A stretch of 64,000 nucleotides of DNA from Anarhynchus alexandrinus. Taxonomy: Eukaryota; Chordata; Aves; Charadriiformes; Charadriidae. The DNA lies in contig VUYV01000089.1 in assembly GCA_008711295.1 (NCBI GenBank), forward strand, positions 2,141,213 to 2,205,212. The letters are read 5' to 3'. A model generated the notes under the pieces. It ran no database searches. It was not told where the DNA came from and saw only the letters and a program-made list of their open reading frames with translations. Of this stretch, positions 10,679 through 21,577 are shown piece by piece. Positions within the stretch are counted from its first letter, which is position 1, and each line of letters starts with the position of its first letter. Both the position numbers and the translations under genes were made by a program.

Positions 10679-12961
10679 AGTGGAGAGACTTAGCCAGCTC
10701 CTAAGGGTAAGAGAAAATCTCCCACTTCCCATAGATATTTATCAGTGTTAAATGAACCAGAATTCTGAAGACTAAAAAGCAAATCTGAGCTTTGAAATGT
10801 CTTTTTCATACTTTTTTATACTCATATAACTCTTACGATGAGTATTCTATAAGCCCGTCCTAAAAAGCAGTATTTCTTTTCATGTTTTCCTTGCAAAGAA
10901 ACCTGATAGACAATGCATTTTGATGAAAACACATTTTTTCATAAGAATGATGGAACAACCCTGCAAAAAAGTTGGTGCTATACTCACCAGGTATCTCAAG
11001 AGTATAAATGAGAGTCTACACGCAGAGCAGAGGCAATGTCTCAGGCTTTGCTCTCTAGGGAGAATGTCTCTAAGACAGTCAACTTGGGGGCAGCAACAAC
11101 AGTTGAGATTCTCCAGTAACACCTGGTGACAGAAATAAGCTTCAAGACACTACTAACACTATTATTTTGTTGCCTTTTGTGCCTCAATTTACAAAGTGCT
11201 TAATCAAACATTTACTCTGAGAGAATAAACTACACTTGCCTTTTGTTTTAAAAGTCATATAATTATCCTGGTCCCAAAGTTATTTGAGAAAGACTAGCTA
11301 TGCTTTTCCTACAAGAGCAATGGATGATCAGTTATAATGGCTATTACTAAAAATAGTATTCAGAGCTGGAGTGCATACTTTCAACTAAGCTGGAAGGACT
11401 GGTTTAAAGACGGATACCAACACACTGGAAAGAAATCTCCTTTGGCAGGCACAAGCTCTTTGGCAACCATCACAAGAGGTGTGAATACAGTTCGTTGCTC
11501 AGAATATTCATGCAAATTGCAGAAACCTACTTAGAAATGTAGAAAAAAATTGGATTCCTTACTCTCTAGAAGAGGATGATGAGACAAACAATATTCAAAT
11601 ACTTTAAAAACTGATGAAAAGAGGAAAAACATAATATTTCATCCAAGTCTGTAGAACATAGGACAAGAAGTTCTTGCTGTGAAAGTATCAAGAGAGATTT
11701 AGATTGAATGTTACTTTGAAAGGAAAACTTTCAAACTGATGATACCAAAAGAATTCATTACAAGTGAAAGGTAGACTCTTCATTTAAAACAGGTTAAATG
11801 ACAGAGCTGCAGGTCATCCTGCCATGCTAAATATTGCATAAACTTAAAATTTTATGGGCATTGTGTCTGCACATGCAGTATCATTTTAATAATTATTTAC
11901 ATTATAAGATCTACACTCCTTGTTTTCCTACACAATGTAAGTTTTACAGAACAAAGTTCCTCAAATAACATTACCATATTACATTATTGTTTGAATATGA
12001 CAACTAGATGATGTCACTTAACCATGAGTTTTGTAAAAGTTAATAATAGATACAGCACATTTGACCACTGTCCCAGCTCCAAAGAGCTTACTACATAATA
12101 AACACAAAAAATAATAATACAAAAATAATAAACAAAAAAGTTTACAATTAAAAGAAAAAATATAAAAAGTAAATAGAAAGTAATTTTGAAATTAAATTCT
12201 ACTGTGGTACTTCCACAGAGTGGCAATTAGTTTGCATCATGGTGCTGATCTAGGTTTAAAAATTAGCTTTTTTTGGGCTAAACTTTTTCATATTGATCAT
12301 GAGCTTTTATGCACTTGGAAACAGCAAAGATTTGACAAACATCACTGAGCCTTTTTCTTAACATGTTCAGTACTGAGACCTTAATGTTAATTTTAAGCTT
12401 TACGCCTTAATTCTGCCAGTGTTTATTTATGTGCTACCACTGTTATCAATGGAGCAAGAATGTCAACATCAAGTCTTCCCCTAGAAGCATCCTTCTTAAA
12501 AACCAACAATGTAAACCATTGAGGCTTGAAGAACTTTATTTTGCTGCAAATCTACTAAATGCAGTTTCTAAACAGTTATAAAATTGCATTTAAAGGGTAA
12601 CGTCTATAAATATAATACTGCCTCAAACATACACAGGGGCAGAAAATGTTCAATATCACTACTGGGACGATACATCAGTTAAAATATATTCATTCTTTTC
12701 TTTATTTTTTTTGCACAGTTTATATCAGCAGTTCTACACTTTTTAATGGTTACATAACTGCTAGGAGAAAAAAAAAAAGAAAAAGAAACCCATGCCATCT
12801 CATATCCTCTTTTTTGGTCACTGTGTGTCAGGACAGATACAGAAATAACATACAAACCAGCAGAAGTACTGGCGTGATTGTACCTACACTAAATTCATTT
12901 TAATTAACTGACTCACCTCCATCATGCCTGAGAATCCATGTGACTGTTAGCAAAAGCATAG
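10679..12961. other. Unique AT-rich DNA with low-complexity A-rich stretch
   Basis: No gene is recognised. 12098-12200 is an A/T low-complexity stretch on the plus strand (AATAATAAACAAAAAAG-like words). The short frames at 10880-11129 and 11337-11534 have no support beyond length. Confidence 0.5.
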
Positions 12962-13102
12962 CTAAATTAGATCAAACTTGTCTGCGAGAGTGGGCAGAGG
13001 GAACACTTCCTGATTATCAGGCTTGCAGGAACTTGGTCCCAGCTGTGACTTCACGGAGGTGTACAGCAGGAGGGTAATGAAGCAGATCTGGATATCAACG
13101 TT
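12962..13102 (-). CDS. Candidate terminal coding exon, unknown gene
   Basis: On the minus strand a pyrimidine-rich acceptor (TCTCCTCCTGTGCTCGACAG) precedes 46 open codons and a TAG stop. The peptide begins NVDIQICFITLLLYTSVKSQ and ends FPLPTLADKFDLI. Only this frame is open (phase 0). The block is about 50% GC with several CpGs inside AT-rich DNA, which suggests constraint or a recent origin. Against the call, the plus strand across 12904-13075 is also open for about 57 codons, so the coding strand is uncertain, and a single acceptor plus about 46 codons is expected by chance fairly often. No family is recognised and no upstream partner exon is secure. Confidence 0.3.
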   Translation of the reverse strand, partial: NVDIQICFITLLLYTSVKSQLGPSSCKPDNQEVFPLPTLADKFDLI

Positions 13103-15751
13103 CTGTCGAGCACAGGAGGAGAGGTAGAAAGCTGCATATTAGGATTATTAGTATTATAGTATTGGTAAATATATTTTCGATTTTGATAGAATACTTTGCA
13201 CCATTTCAGCCAATTCTTATTTATAAATAGTTTTATTTCTTACAACTAATATTTCAAAATATTTAAACTTGTATATTTTTAATAAAACTGTGTAAATCCT
13301 ATATAGAATAAATCTGTCACAACTTCAGCTTTTCTAGTGACTAATGAATAATAATGAGTCAAGGCCTTTATTGTAGAAAAGCATACAATCCTAGTTTAAA
13401 GACTAAAAGTGACCACCATGTCCCTACAAATTCTTCAAGTTGTTTCTTATCTTCACTGTTAATAATGTATGTCCTTTTTCCAGTTTTAATTTATATGGAT
13501 TTGAATTTCAGCCACTGAACTTTGTACTTCTTTGGTCTGGTTAATTCAAGTGTCCTGTTCTATTAGAAATCTTTTCAATTACTGATGACTCTACTAAATT
13601 ACCTTTTTAACCTTCTTTTGGATAAACTAACAGAACAGTAAATGTTAAGAATACACTTAGATCGACCAGATGGCTTAAGGGAGGTATAACTCCACCTTCA
13701 CGTTTCTCATTAGCTCTACTCTGTATAATTTAAATTTTCGTAATCAGAAGAAGTGGTCCAGCATTGTATAGTCCTCCCATTGAGACATTACCTAAATGCA
13801 AGCAGCTCAGAATAATTTAATGCATCTAATGCATTTCATCTAAAATGCTGCATAAGTTAAACAGTTTCTCTGAAGTTCTATTGTCTTCAAAAGATTTTAA
13901 AATTAAACCAACTTAAAACCAACATAATCTCACTTAGTGTCATTTCATCTATAATGGTACTTGGCAACCAGCTTTCGCCCTGATTGATGAACAGTAGGCT
14001 ACCATAGGAATTCAAAGTAAAATCAGCAATACAATTATCATAATATACATGGAGGGCTTTTTTTAACTGTAGATTGTAATTCTGGGATGTGCTTCATCCT
14101 GCTCATGACAGTATGATATCGAAACTCCTGTGTGACCCTTTCTTAAAGCAGAACCATGCCTTATTTTCTGTTTTCTCTGACTGTTTCAACAGTTCTCCAG
14201 AAGGACAATGCTATGTTGGTAGACAGTAGTAAGTAATAAACATTGTTGAACTGAGGTAGGGAGATGTGGCTTAACCTTAAGAAACAAGCAATGACTTGCC
14301 TTTTCTTCACTCTGCGTGGTCAGTTTTCTTGGTTCTATGGGAGCTGCAAATTTTCTGAGAAACAAACAGGGTTTATCACCTACCCAGAGGCACCCAGAAA
14401 TTACAGCCCTGAGGAACCCAAGTGCACTGTTAATTAATCTTGTGGTTGAAACATGTCTGATTCATGGACAAGCAGATTATATTTAAAGTGCCAGGAGGAG
14501 ATACAGTTGTAATGGCTAAAAAGCATGTAGGTACTACTAGTAATGGTCTTTAAATAAGAATTTCTTAGAGTATAGCACATAGGTGGTGAGTACAGGAAAT
14601 ACACGTATGTTTATTTCAGCTCACTGGAAAGAGTTAAATCCCTCTGTTTAATTAGAAACATAAAGCATTTTTCTTATGACAAGTTTTTCTTAGGTATCTT
14701 CTTTTTGTTTGTTTGTTTTGACTCCACAGGCCCTCCTTAGTTATATGTTGTTAGAGGGGAGGACATAGACAGTTATTATTCATTACTATATGACTAATAA
14801 CAGCAGTTAACTGGAGGGGAAAAAACAGAAAAGAAAAAAAAAAAGGTGGAGCAGTTATTGCCAGTTCCTAACCAGAAGTTATCTGGTCTGTACTGGACTT
14901 TTTTGAGAAGCTTTGTCAAGACATACTGCATCATGAATTATTCATTTTATCAGCTCTATTAATTCCATTACAATGGTAACACGTCCCTAGGGACTGAGAC
15001 TCAACTCTCCTTCTGTCTACTAGCATCACAAGGAAATCTAAAGGAGAGACTGAAAATGGCCCTACAATTCATCGCATCTTGTTTGGTATATTCAGAAGAG
15101 CATATTATTTATACATGAAGATTAAATATGCATTTATTTATCACAAGCAAGGATAAAATGATTAATATGACTTCTGAAAACCAAAAAAGAGCTTACAAGG
15201 GAAACAAGCAATACAGAATTGTAAAATCACAATCAACTTTTCAGTTATACAACAAAATGCTCAAATAATGGGTAATTTTACTGCATAACTGAAGACTTTG
15301 TTGTGATTTTGCATCACAGAGCCACTTCTGGATGAAAGGGTAATAATGAATTAAGACAGTATATCAGATAAGAAGCTTCAAAAATATAACCACATAGGTG
15401 TTGCTACATCTTACATTACTAATGAAATGCTTCCTTTTTATCCATGTATATTTAAAAAAAAAAAAAGATATTCAACAGCACCTGCAGTTTGCAAGGCAGG
15501 AAGACACCTACCTCAGTGATCTGAAAAAAGAGTAGTTATATCATAACAAGTAAGAATGAGTCATCACTTATACAAATAATCCTAATGGAAGTAGCTGCTG
15601 ACTAAAATGCCTGTGGAGATCAGACAGTCTGGAACAAGTGAAAATGACATGGATAAGGCTGGAGGTGAGAAGTATCAGTTTAGGTGCGGATATTTTCAGG
15701 ATTTGAAAGAGTATATGCTATAACTCATCTGCCTTTCTGTTGCGCTATCAG
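13103..15751. other. Unique AT-rich non-coding DNA
   Basis: No gene or element is confidently seen. It holds scattered splice-like sites, including a 9-base segment at 15512-15520 between a strong acceptor and donor on the minus strand (see findings), and A-runs at about 14820-14845 and 15454-15467. Confidence 0.5.
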
Positions 15752-15883
15752 TTTTGGAAAAAACAGGCCAATGCAGCAAACTCTTGGAAAGTGGAGGCAG
15801 CCACAGACAAGAACCTGGAAGAAGATGTGAAGAAGCAGCAAGAGGAACAGCTAAGTGTGAAGGTACTGCTGAAGGATGACTAG
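15752..15883 (+). CDS. Candidate coding exon or decayed coding fragment, unknown gene
   Basis: On the plus strand an acceptor-like sequence (GCCTTTCTGTTGCGCTATCAG) is followed by 43 codons and a TAG. The peptide starts FWKKQANAANSWKVEAATDK, continues NLEEDVKKQQEEQ and ends LSVKVLLKDD. It is a charged, Lys/Glu/Gln-rich sequence typical of an alpha-helix or coiled coil. The frame is closed upstream by a TGA in the same phase near 15701, and no in-frame ATG is present, so it would have to be an internal or last exon, or a fragment of a dead gene copy. Purine-rich DNA can mimic such composition, which keeps confidence low. I do not recognise the family. Confidence 0.3.
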   Translation, partial: FWKKQANAANSWKVEAATDKNLEEDVKKQQEEQLSVKVLLKDD

Positions 15884-16591
15884 CTCAGGACAGCCATTCG
15901 CTGTGCAGCAGAAGGCTGAAAAATAAGGGAAGAGGGATGGCATGGTGTGAGCTGCATTGCAGCGTCCTCCACAGTGGATTTCATGCTCAGGTCACTGGGA
16001 ACCACTTCATTCCTCCCACTTGGACTGCCGTGGCTGAATACTTCCGCTTGCCCCAACCAGTGCGAATTCCATACCACTCCTGGGCACTCTGGGCAGATGT
16101 ACCAGGTTAAACAAAATAAACCACTGATAATTGAGTATATTTATGGTTTATATTTGACTGATACTATTTCTCTGCCTCTCTGAATACAAAACAAGTCCCC
16201 TTTCATGAGATAAAGCTAGCAATAAAAACTTCAGGAACAAGTTGGAATACTAACTATTATATTTCATTAAATTTAAAATTAAAAAATAAAATTAAAATTA
16301 AAAAATCTACATATTTTAAAATGTAATATGTTGAGAACTTCAAGATAACAAACAAGTGTACCTATAGAATACTGGGAATTATTTCTCCTAGATGTGTAAA
16401 TTCATATAAATACTGCAAACAACCATAAACAAACTATTCATAGACCATTTGCTGATTAACCACTCCACAACCCATCATATTCCTATTTTATAGAACTTTA
16501 TGCCCAGCTTTAAGTTTAGTACACGATTATGATTTTAAGGATATAAATTTAACACATTGATTTAAGCACAAAGAGGTGCAGAAAAAAGCAC
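15884..16591. other. Unclassified DNA with A/T low complexity
   Basis: 15884-16110 is moderately GC-rich, with a 65-codon minus-strand frame (15880-16077) that contains a good internal acceptor (CCTCTTCCCTTATTTTTCAG) but no recognisable protein. 16268-16306 is a low-complexity run of TTAAAATTAAAA words. The rest is AT-rich unique sequence. Confidence 0.4.
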
Positions 16592-16764
16592 TGTGTCGGG
16601 TGGGGGTGCCCAGGCATTGGCAGCAGGGGCCTGCCAGGTGGCCTTGGTGAGGAGAGGCCCGGGCTGCCCCGAGCCGGACACAGCGGGTTCCAGCCGGCTC
16701 CAACCGACCCACCGCAGGGCACGGCTGAGCCCCTCACTCAACCAAGCTGGTGCCTTGGTGATGG
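16592..16764 (+). mobile_element. Truncated LTR fragment (5' part of U3), probably the same family as 7499-8543
   Basis: A 170 bp GC-rich block that stands out sharply from its surroundings. It begins TGTGTCGGGTGGGGG and contains GGTGAGGAGAGGCCCGGG, CCAGCCGGCTCCAAC and GCACGGCTGAGCCCCTCA. These words match what I remember of the U3 start of the common bird LTR represented at 7499-8543, where the corresponding region is more diverged. It ends after GGTGCCTTGGTGATGG. Confidence is moderate because the match is from memory. Frames across it on both strands are composition artefacts. Confidence 0.5.
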
Positions 16765-19390
16765 AGCCCTCTCTTTGCTCATTCCACAAGGTTTGGCATG
16801 CTGAAGGAAACAGGCTGTCCAGCCATTTCATCACTGGGGCTCTACCACACATGGCCAAAACCCAGAAATTCAGATAACAAAATATAATCACCAAAATTCA
16901 GGACTTCAGGAGAGTTGTGAGAAGCTGGTAATGCTAGGAATCCAAATTTGGAGCTCAAACACATAAAGTCTGCTTAAATTCTACCTGAAGAACAGTGGCA
17001 GCCACACAAAATGAAGCATCAGAGGGCAGGTTTCCCTCATTTATATTAAGGGAGGATTTGCAATGTTACCTTAATTTATCTCCTAAACTGCCAGTTCCCT
17101 GAAGTGCAAATATCTTGTCCTTTTGGACAGTATTCTTCTAAGTGGAAATGTCTCAGAACATATCTCTCTGAAGTCCCTCTGAGAATCTGAGCCACAGACG
17201 TCTTTGGGAAATTCATCCTGGGGATATGGGCTGGAGTAAGGCAACGTTATAGAGTCTCTTTCCCAGCATAGCTGCACTGCTGTGGCAATAGCATAAAGAG
17301 GGGAGGGAACAGTGAAATCAAGATTTTCGTGGGCTATCTCTGGGGTGTGGAGAAGGCTACTTCTGCAGAAAAATCTTTCCTGCCTCTTAGGTCCTCATGC
17401 ATTTCTCCCCTCAGTTAGATGAGCTGTATAATTCAAAAATATGGTTGTACATACACTTAAGTCTCAAAACTGCCGAGAATTATAAGCATAAAGAGCACAG
17501 AACCATAGTCATAAAATCCAAGGAAAATGAAGTGTTTCCTAGGTCTAGTAACTTGTCTAAATATAATTCATTCAGTATAGTTCATCAACTTTAACTATAT
17601 CTGCTTGTTCACATTATGAAGGTCAAATACAAGGATGGATTTGAACTCCAGGCATTTCTATATTTCTAGCTACCAATCCCATATATCAATGGCTTATACA
17701 GTGAACAAAAATAAACACTTCACTAACTTGATAGTCTGTGGAAGAGACAGGCTGGAAAAGATGCAAATAATTAGTGACGCTCCATATGAGAGACCTGGAA
17801 GAAGGTCAAGAAATCACACCATGAGAAAGACTCAGACACACTTAACACAAGAGCTCTCTCTATATGTTATCATGGTTGCATTGTTTTATTATTGCTGTTA
17901 AGAGGAGAAGTAATATGACTTGGTGAAGCAAAGCATAGGGGCATATCTTCTTTTCACTGCCTGAGAGTTCATTTCAAAGGCCTAAATGCAGAAAGTCAGG
18001 GAGGTGGGTTTTTTTGCATGTTCTTCAAACATCAGACAACTCAGCATAGAATCAACATACAGTGGGACAAAGATCAGACATTTTAGGGTAGCCCTGGGGG
18101 ATGATTCTTGTCATTTATTGTAATGGCAATTTGGTAGAATAGTCAATAGAACATTTATTTTTAATGGTACTGCTAGGTTCTGAAATTATACTCAGCAGGT
18201 TGGGTGATCCTGCAGAGATTTCAAGCACAATATTGCAAATTGTGCAATAAAGCATGTTACTTTAATCCCTCTATTAAGGACAGACAGTCTTTTCAGATAA
18301 ACTAAGAACCATTGCAGATTTTCTCCCAGCTCAATGTATGAGGCCAACCTAAGCCTGTTTTTTAGGTTTAGCAAAATTTGTCTTGGAGGCCATCAGCAAA
18401 TATAGCAGACATGACTCAAGCTTTAACATAATGGGCTTGTGGTCCAAAAATAACTGAGGAAAAGGTTCATTCAATAAGTTATGACCTTGATTTTGTTGAT
18501 GTTTTTGTACATACCTAACTCATGCATATGGATAATCCTCCAGACCACAACAGCATTATTCATAAAGTTAGCAAGCATTGGAATAAAGGGTTCAGTCCTA
18601 CCTTTAGTGGCAATGGTTATTGATTATGTTATGGTGCTTCTGTATATGAAAACTTTTAGAAACGCATTTTTTTAATATAAGTAAAGGAAACCTACTGAGA
18701 TTTTTATTTGCCTGATTAAAATTTTGTTACTTTCATATAACTGATGCATCAGAGTACTTGATGTAGGAGTTATACAAGCCCTTGGAAATAAGCATGTAAA
18801 GTCTTGCATTCACATAAGAGTAGACGTGTTATTTTTTAGCAATGGGGTAACAAAACCATTTACCCTTGCAAGATATTCATGGATTGGGTTTGAAATACTT
18901 GAAAAATATATAGTAGGGGGTTTTGACTATCGGTTATTAGATATTTCATCATCAAGTTCAGTTGTCAGTGAAGTTAGGCTGTCCTTTTAATGATATTGCA
19001 AAATTAATGGTTGATGTTGTAAATTTGGTGATGCTGCAATATAAGATTGATAGAAGTGCAACATTAAATCAGCAGAATAAGTTATTTCTACAAGATTATG
19101 GAAATTATTTTGGATATGGTGTACAAATGGATATGTTGGACATTTTAGGGCCACAAATGATACATTGTAAGTTGTTGTTTGTTTGTTTTATGAGGAGAAG
19201 CTACTCTCTTCTTTAAGAGGAATCTGAAATATGATATTTATTTTTGCTCTTGCCAAGACAGAGAAGTTGTAAAGATGATAATAATTGCTACCATTTGTTT
19301 TAGAAGCATGTATGTTTAACATTTTTACAAACTTGCTTCATAACAAAATGTGTGATGCTTGTGACTAATTCCTGAATAGCAATTATATAA
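16765..19390. other. Mostly unique AT-rich DNA
   Basis: No element is recognised. On the minus strand 17083-17217 is an open stretch of 44 codons after a good acceptor (CCAGCCCATATCCCCAG) ending in TAG; it is treated as a finding, not a gene. Several 60-90 codon frames (17635-17901, 18962-19216) have AT-rich composition with no splice support. Confidence 0.45.
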
Positions 19391-19503
19391 AATCACAGAA
19401 TGGTAGGGGTTGGAAGGGGCCTTTGGAAATCATCTAACCCAAACCCCCTGCCAAAGCAAGTTCATCTAGAGCAGGTTGGACAGGAATGCATCCAGGCAAG
19501 TAA
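19391..19503 (-). mobile_element. CR1 LINE, 3' end fragment
   Basis: The plus strand reads AATCACAGAATGG, GGTTGGAAGGGGCC and CTAGAGCAGGTTGGACAGGA, in the order of a reverse-complemented CR1 3' end. About 113 bp remains and the element is 5'-truncated. Confidence 0.88.
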
Positions 19504-20133
19504 CTGCAAATTAGGCATGCTGAACTTTCACCAATAGATGCCATGCTGTTTCCTGACTGGCAACTGAAGATTTCTGGCTTCCAGTGGGTTAAAGCTGGGG
19601 CAATCAATTTTAAAGCAGCTTGGGTGGCATTTTTTATTATTCCAGGTTCACTGATATGACCATAGCTATTTAAGAATTTAAGTTATCAGCAGGATTTCTG
19701 CAGTTTCAGTCTTACTGTCACAAATATGAAAATATGGTAGTTGGGGAACACTTAGAAATGTCTATTTCAGGGCATCATTATCAAAGATTGATTGGAATTT
19801 TTGTTTTCCTATTTTGTTTGTAAAAGCCAATGGCTGAGAAGGCATATCACCTCATTTAAAGAATAATCATACAATATCAACATCTGAGAGACTGCCTTTG
19901 TAGTCAGTTGAAGAAAAACAGTCACTTCTATAGTTCCATTACTCTCTTCCTAAAACATATACTACAAGGCAAATGAATTGCACACAAAACATACCTAACT
20001 CTCTCCATTGACCATACAAGAATCTAGATGATCAATTTCTAACAGCATCGTGGACATTTAAAGGAAGGTGAGTTAAAACCCCATCTTATGAGGCAATTTT
20101 TCCAAGAAAAGAAATCTTCTCATAACTAGAAAT
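19504..20133. other. Unique non-coding DNA
   Basis: Separates two CR1 insertions. No gene or element is recognised. Confidence 0.5.
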
Positions 20134-21046
20134 TCATAGAATCATAGAATGGTTAGAGTTGGAAGGGACCTTAAAGATCATCTGATTCCAAACCCCCTGC
20201 CATGGGCAGGGACACCCTCCATTACACCAGGTTGCTCAAAGCCCCATCCAATCTGGCCTTGAACACTTTGAGGGACGGGGCATCCACAGCTTCCCTGGGC
20301 AACATGTTCCAGTGTCTCACCACCCTCACAGTAAATAATTTCTTCCTAATATCTCCTCTAAATCTACCCTCTTTTAGTTTAAAACCATTACTCCTCATCC
20401 TATCACTACACTCCCTGATGTCCCGCCCTATCTTCCTGTAGACCCCCTGGAAGGGGGGCATTGGCAGGCCACTATAAGGTCTCCCCGGAGTCTTCTCTTC
20501 TCCAGGTTGAATGACCCCAACTCTCTCAACCTGTCCTCATAGGAGAGGAGCTCCAGCCCTCTGATCACCTACATGGCACTCCTCTGGACTCACTCCAACA
20601 GGTCCATATCTTTATGCTGGGGGGTCCAGAGCTGCATGAAGTACTCCATGCGCAGTCTCCCAAGAGTAGAGGGGCAGAATCACCTCCCTCGACCTGCTGG
20701 CCACACTTCTTTTGATGCAGCCTAGGATGCAGCTGTCTTTCTGGACTGTGAGAGTACGTTGCTGGCTCATGTTGAGCTTCTCATCAACCAAAAACCCCAA
20801 GTCCTTCTCCTCAGGGCTGTCCTCAATCCCTTCATCCCCCAGCCTGTATTGATACTGGGTGTTGCCGCAACCCAGGTGCAGGACCCTGCACTTGGCCTTG
20901 TTGAACCTCATGAGGTTCACATGGGCCCACTTCTCAAGCCTGTCCAGGTCCCTCTGGATGGCATCCTGTCCCTCAGGCTTGTCAATCACACCACTCAGCT
21001 TGGTGTCATCTGCAAATTTACTGAGGGTGCACTCGATCCCACTATC
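20134..21046 (-). mobile_element. CR1 LINE, 3' part with decayed ORF2 C-terminus
   Basis: A reverse-oriented CR1 of about 913 bp. It begins with the 3' tail (TCATAGAATCATAGAATGG) and extends into the C-terminal part of ORF2 (reverse transcriptase). Minus-strand peptides such as [36 protein letters not shown] and GNGFKLKEGRF-like segments appear in the CR1 order but in different frames, so the reading frame is broken. The 5' end is truncated at the junction with a second CR1 in the opposite orientation. Confidence 0.92.
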
Positions 21047-21577
21047 TGCTCTGGTGAAACCCCACCTGGAGTACTGCGTCCAGCTCTGGATTCCTCAACA
21101 CAGGAAAAACATGGACTTGTTGGAGTGGGTCCAGAAGAGAGCCACAAAAATGATCAGAGGACCAGAGCACATTTCCTATGAGGACTGGCTGAGAGAGTTG
21201 GGGTTATTTAGCGTTGAGAAGAGAAGGCTCTGGGGAGACCTTATTGCAACCTTTCACTACTTAAAGGGGGGTTATAAAAAAGATGGGGACAAAGTTTTAA
21301 GCAAGGCCTGTTGCAATAGGACAAGGGGTAATGGCTTTAAACTAAAAAAGGGGAGATTTAGACTGGATATAAGGAAGAAATTCTTCACTGTGAGTGTGGT
21401 GAAATACTGGAACAGGTTGCACAGAAAGGTGATAGATGCCTCATGACTGGAAACATTTAAGGTCAGGTTGGACAGGGCTCCGAGCAACCTGATGTAGTTG
21501 AAGACGTCCCTGCTCATTGCAGGAGGGTTGGACTAGATGACCTTTAAAGGTCCCTTCCAACCCAAACTGTTCTCTGA
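21047..21577 (+). mobile_element. CR1 LINE, 3' part, opposite orientation
   Basis: Plus-oriented CR1 starting at the ORF2 segment [13 protein letters not shown] and running through RATKMIRG, GNGFKLKKGRFRLDIRKKFF and the 3' untranslated end (GGTTGGACTAGATGACC, AAAGGTCCCTTCCAACCC). An open stretch of this copy plus chance upstream codons gives a 195-codon frame (20859-21446), but it crosses the junction and is not a gene. The copy abuts 20134-21046, giving two CR1 copies that meet at their truncated ends. Confidence 0.92.

Noticed and set aside
13935..14005. Minus-strand segment GESWLPSTIIDEMTL between an acceptor and a donor
   Set aside because: The donor is weak and the segment is short; typical of pseudo-exons.
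20859..21446. 195-codon plus-strand frame
   Set aside because: Crosses the junction between two opposite CR1 copies; the first part is antisense CR1 and the second part a fragment of CR1 ORF2.
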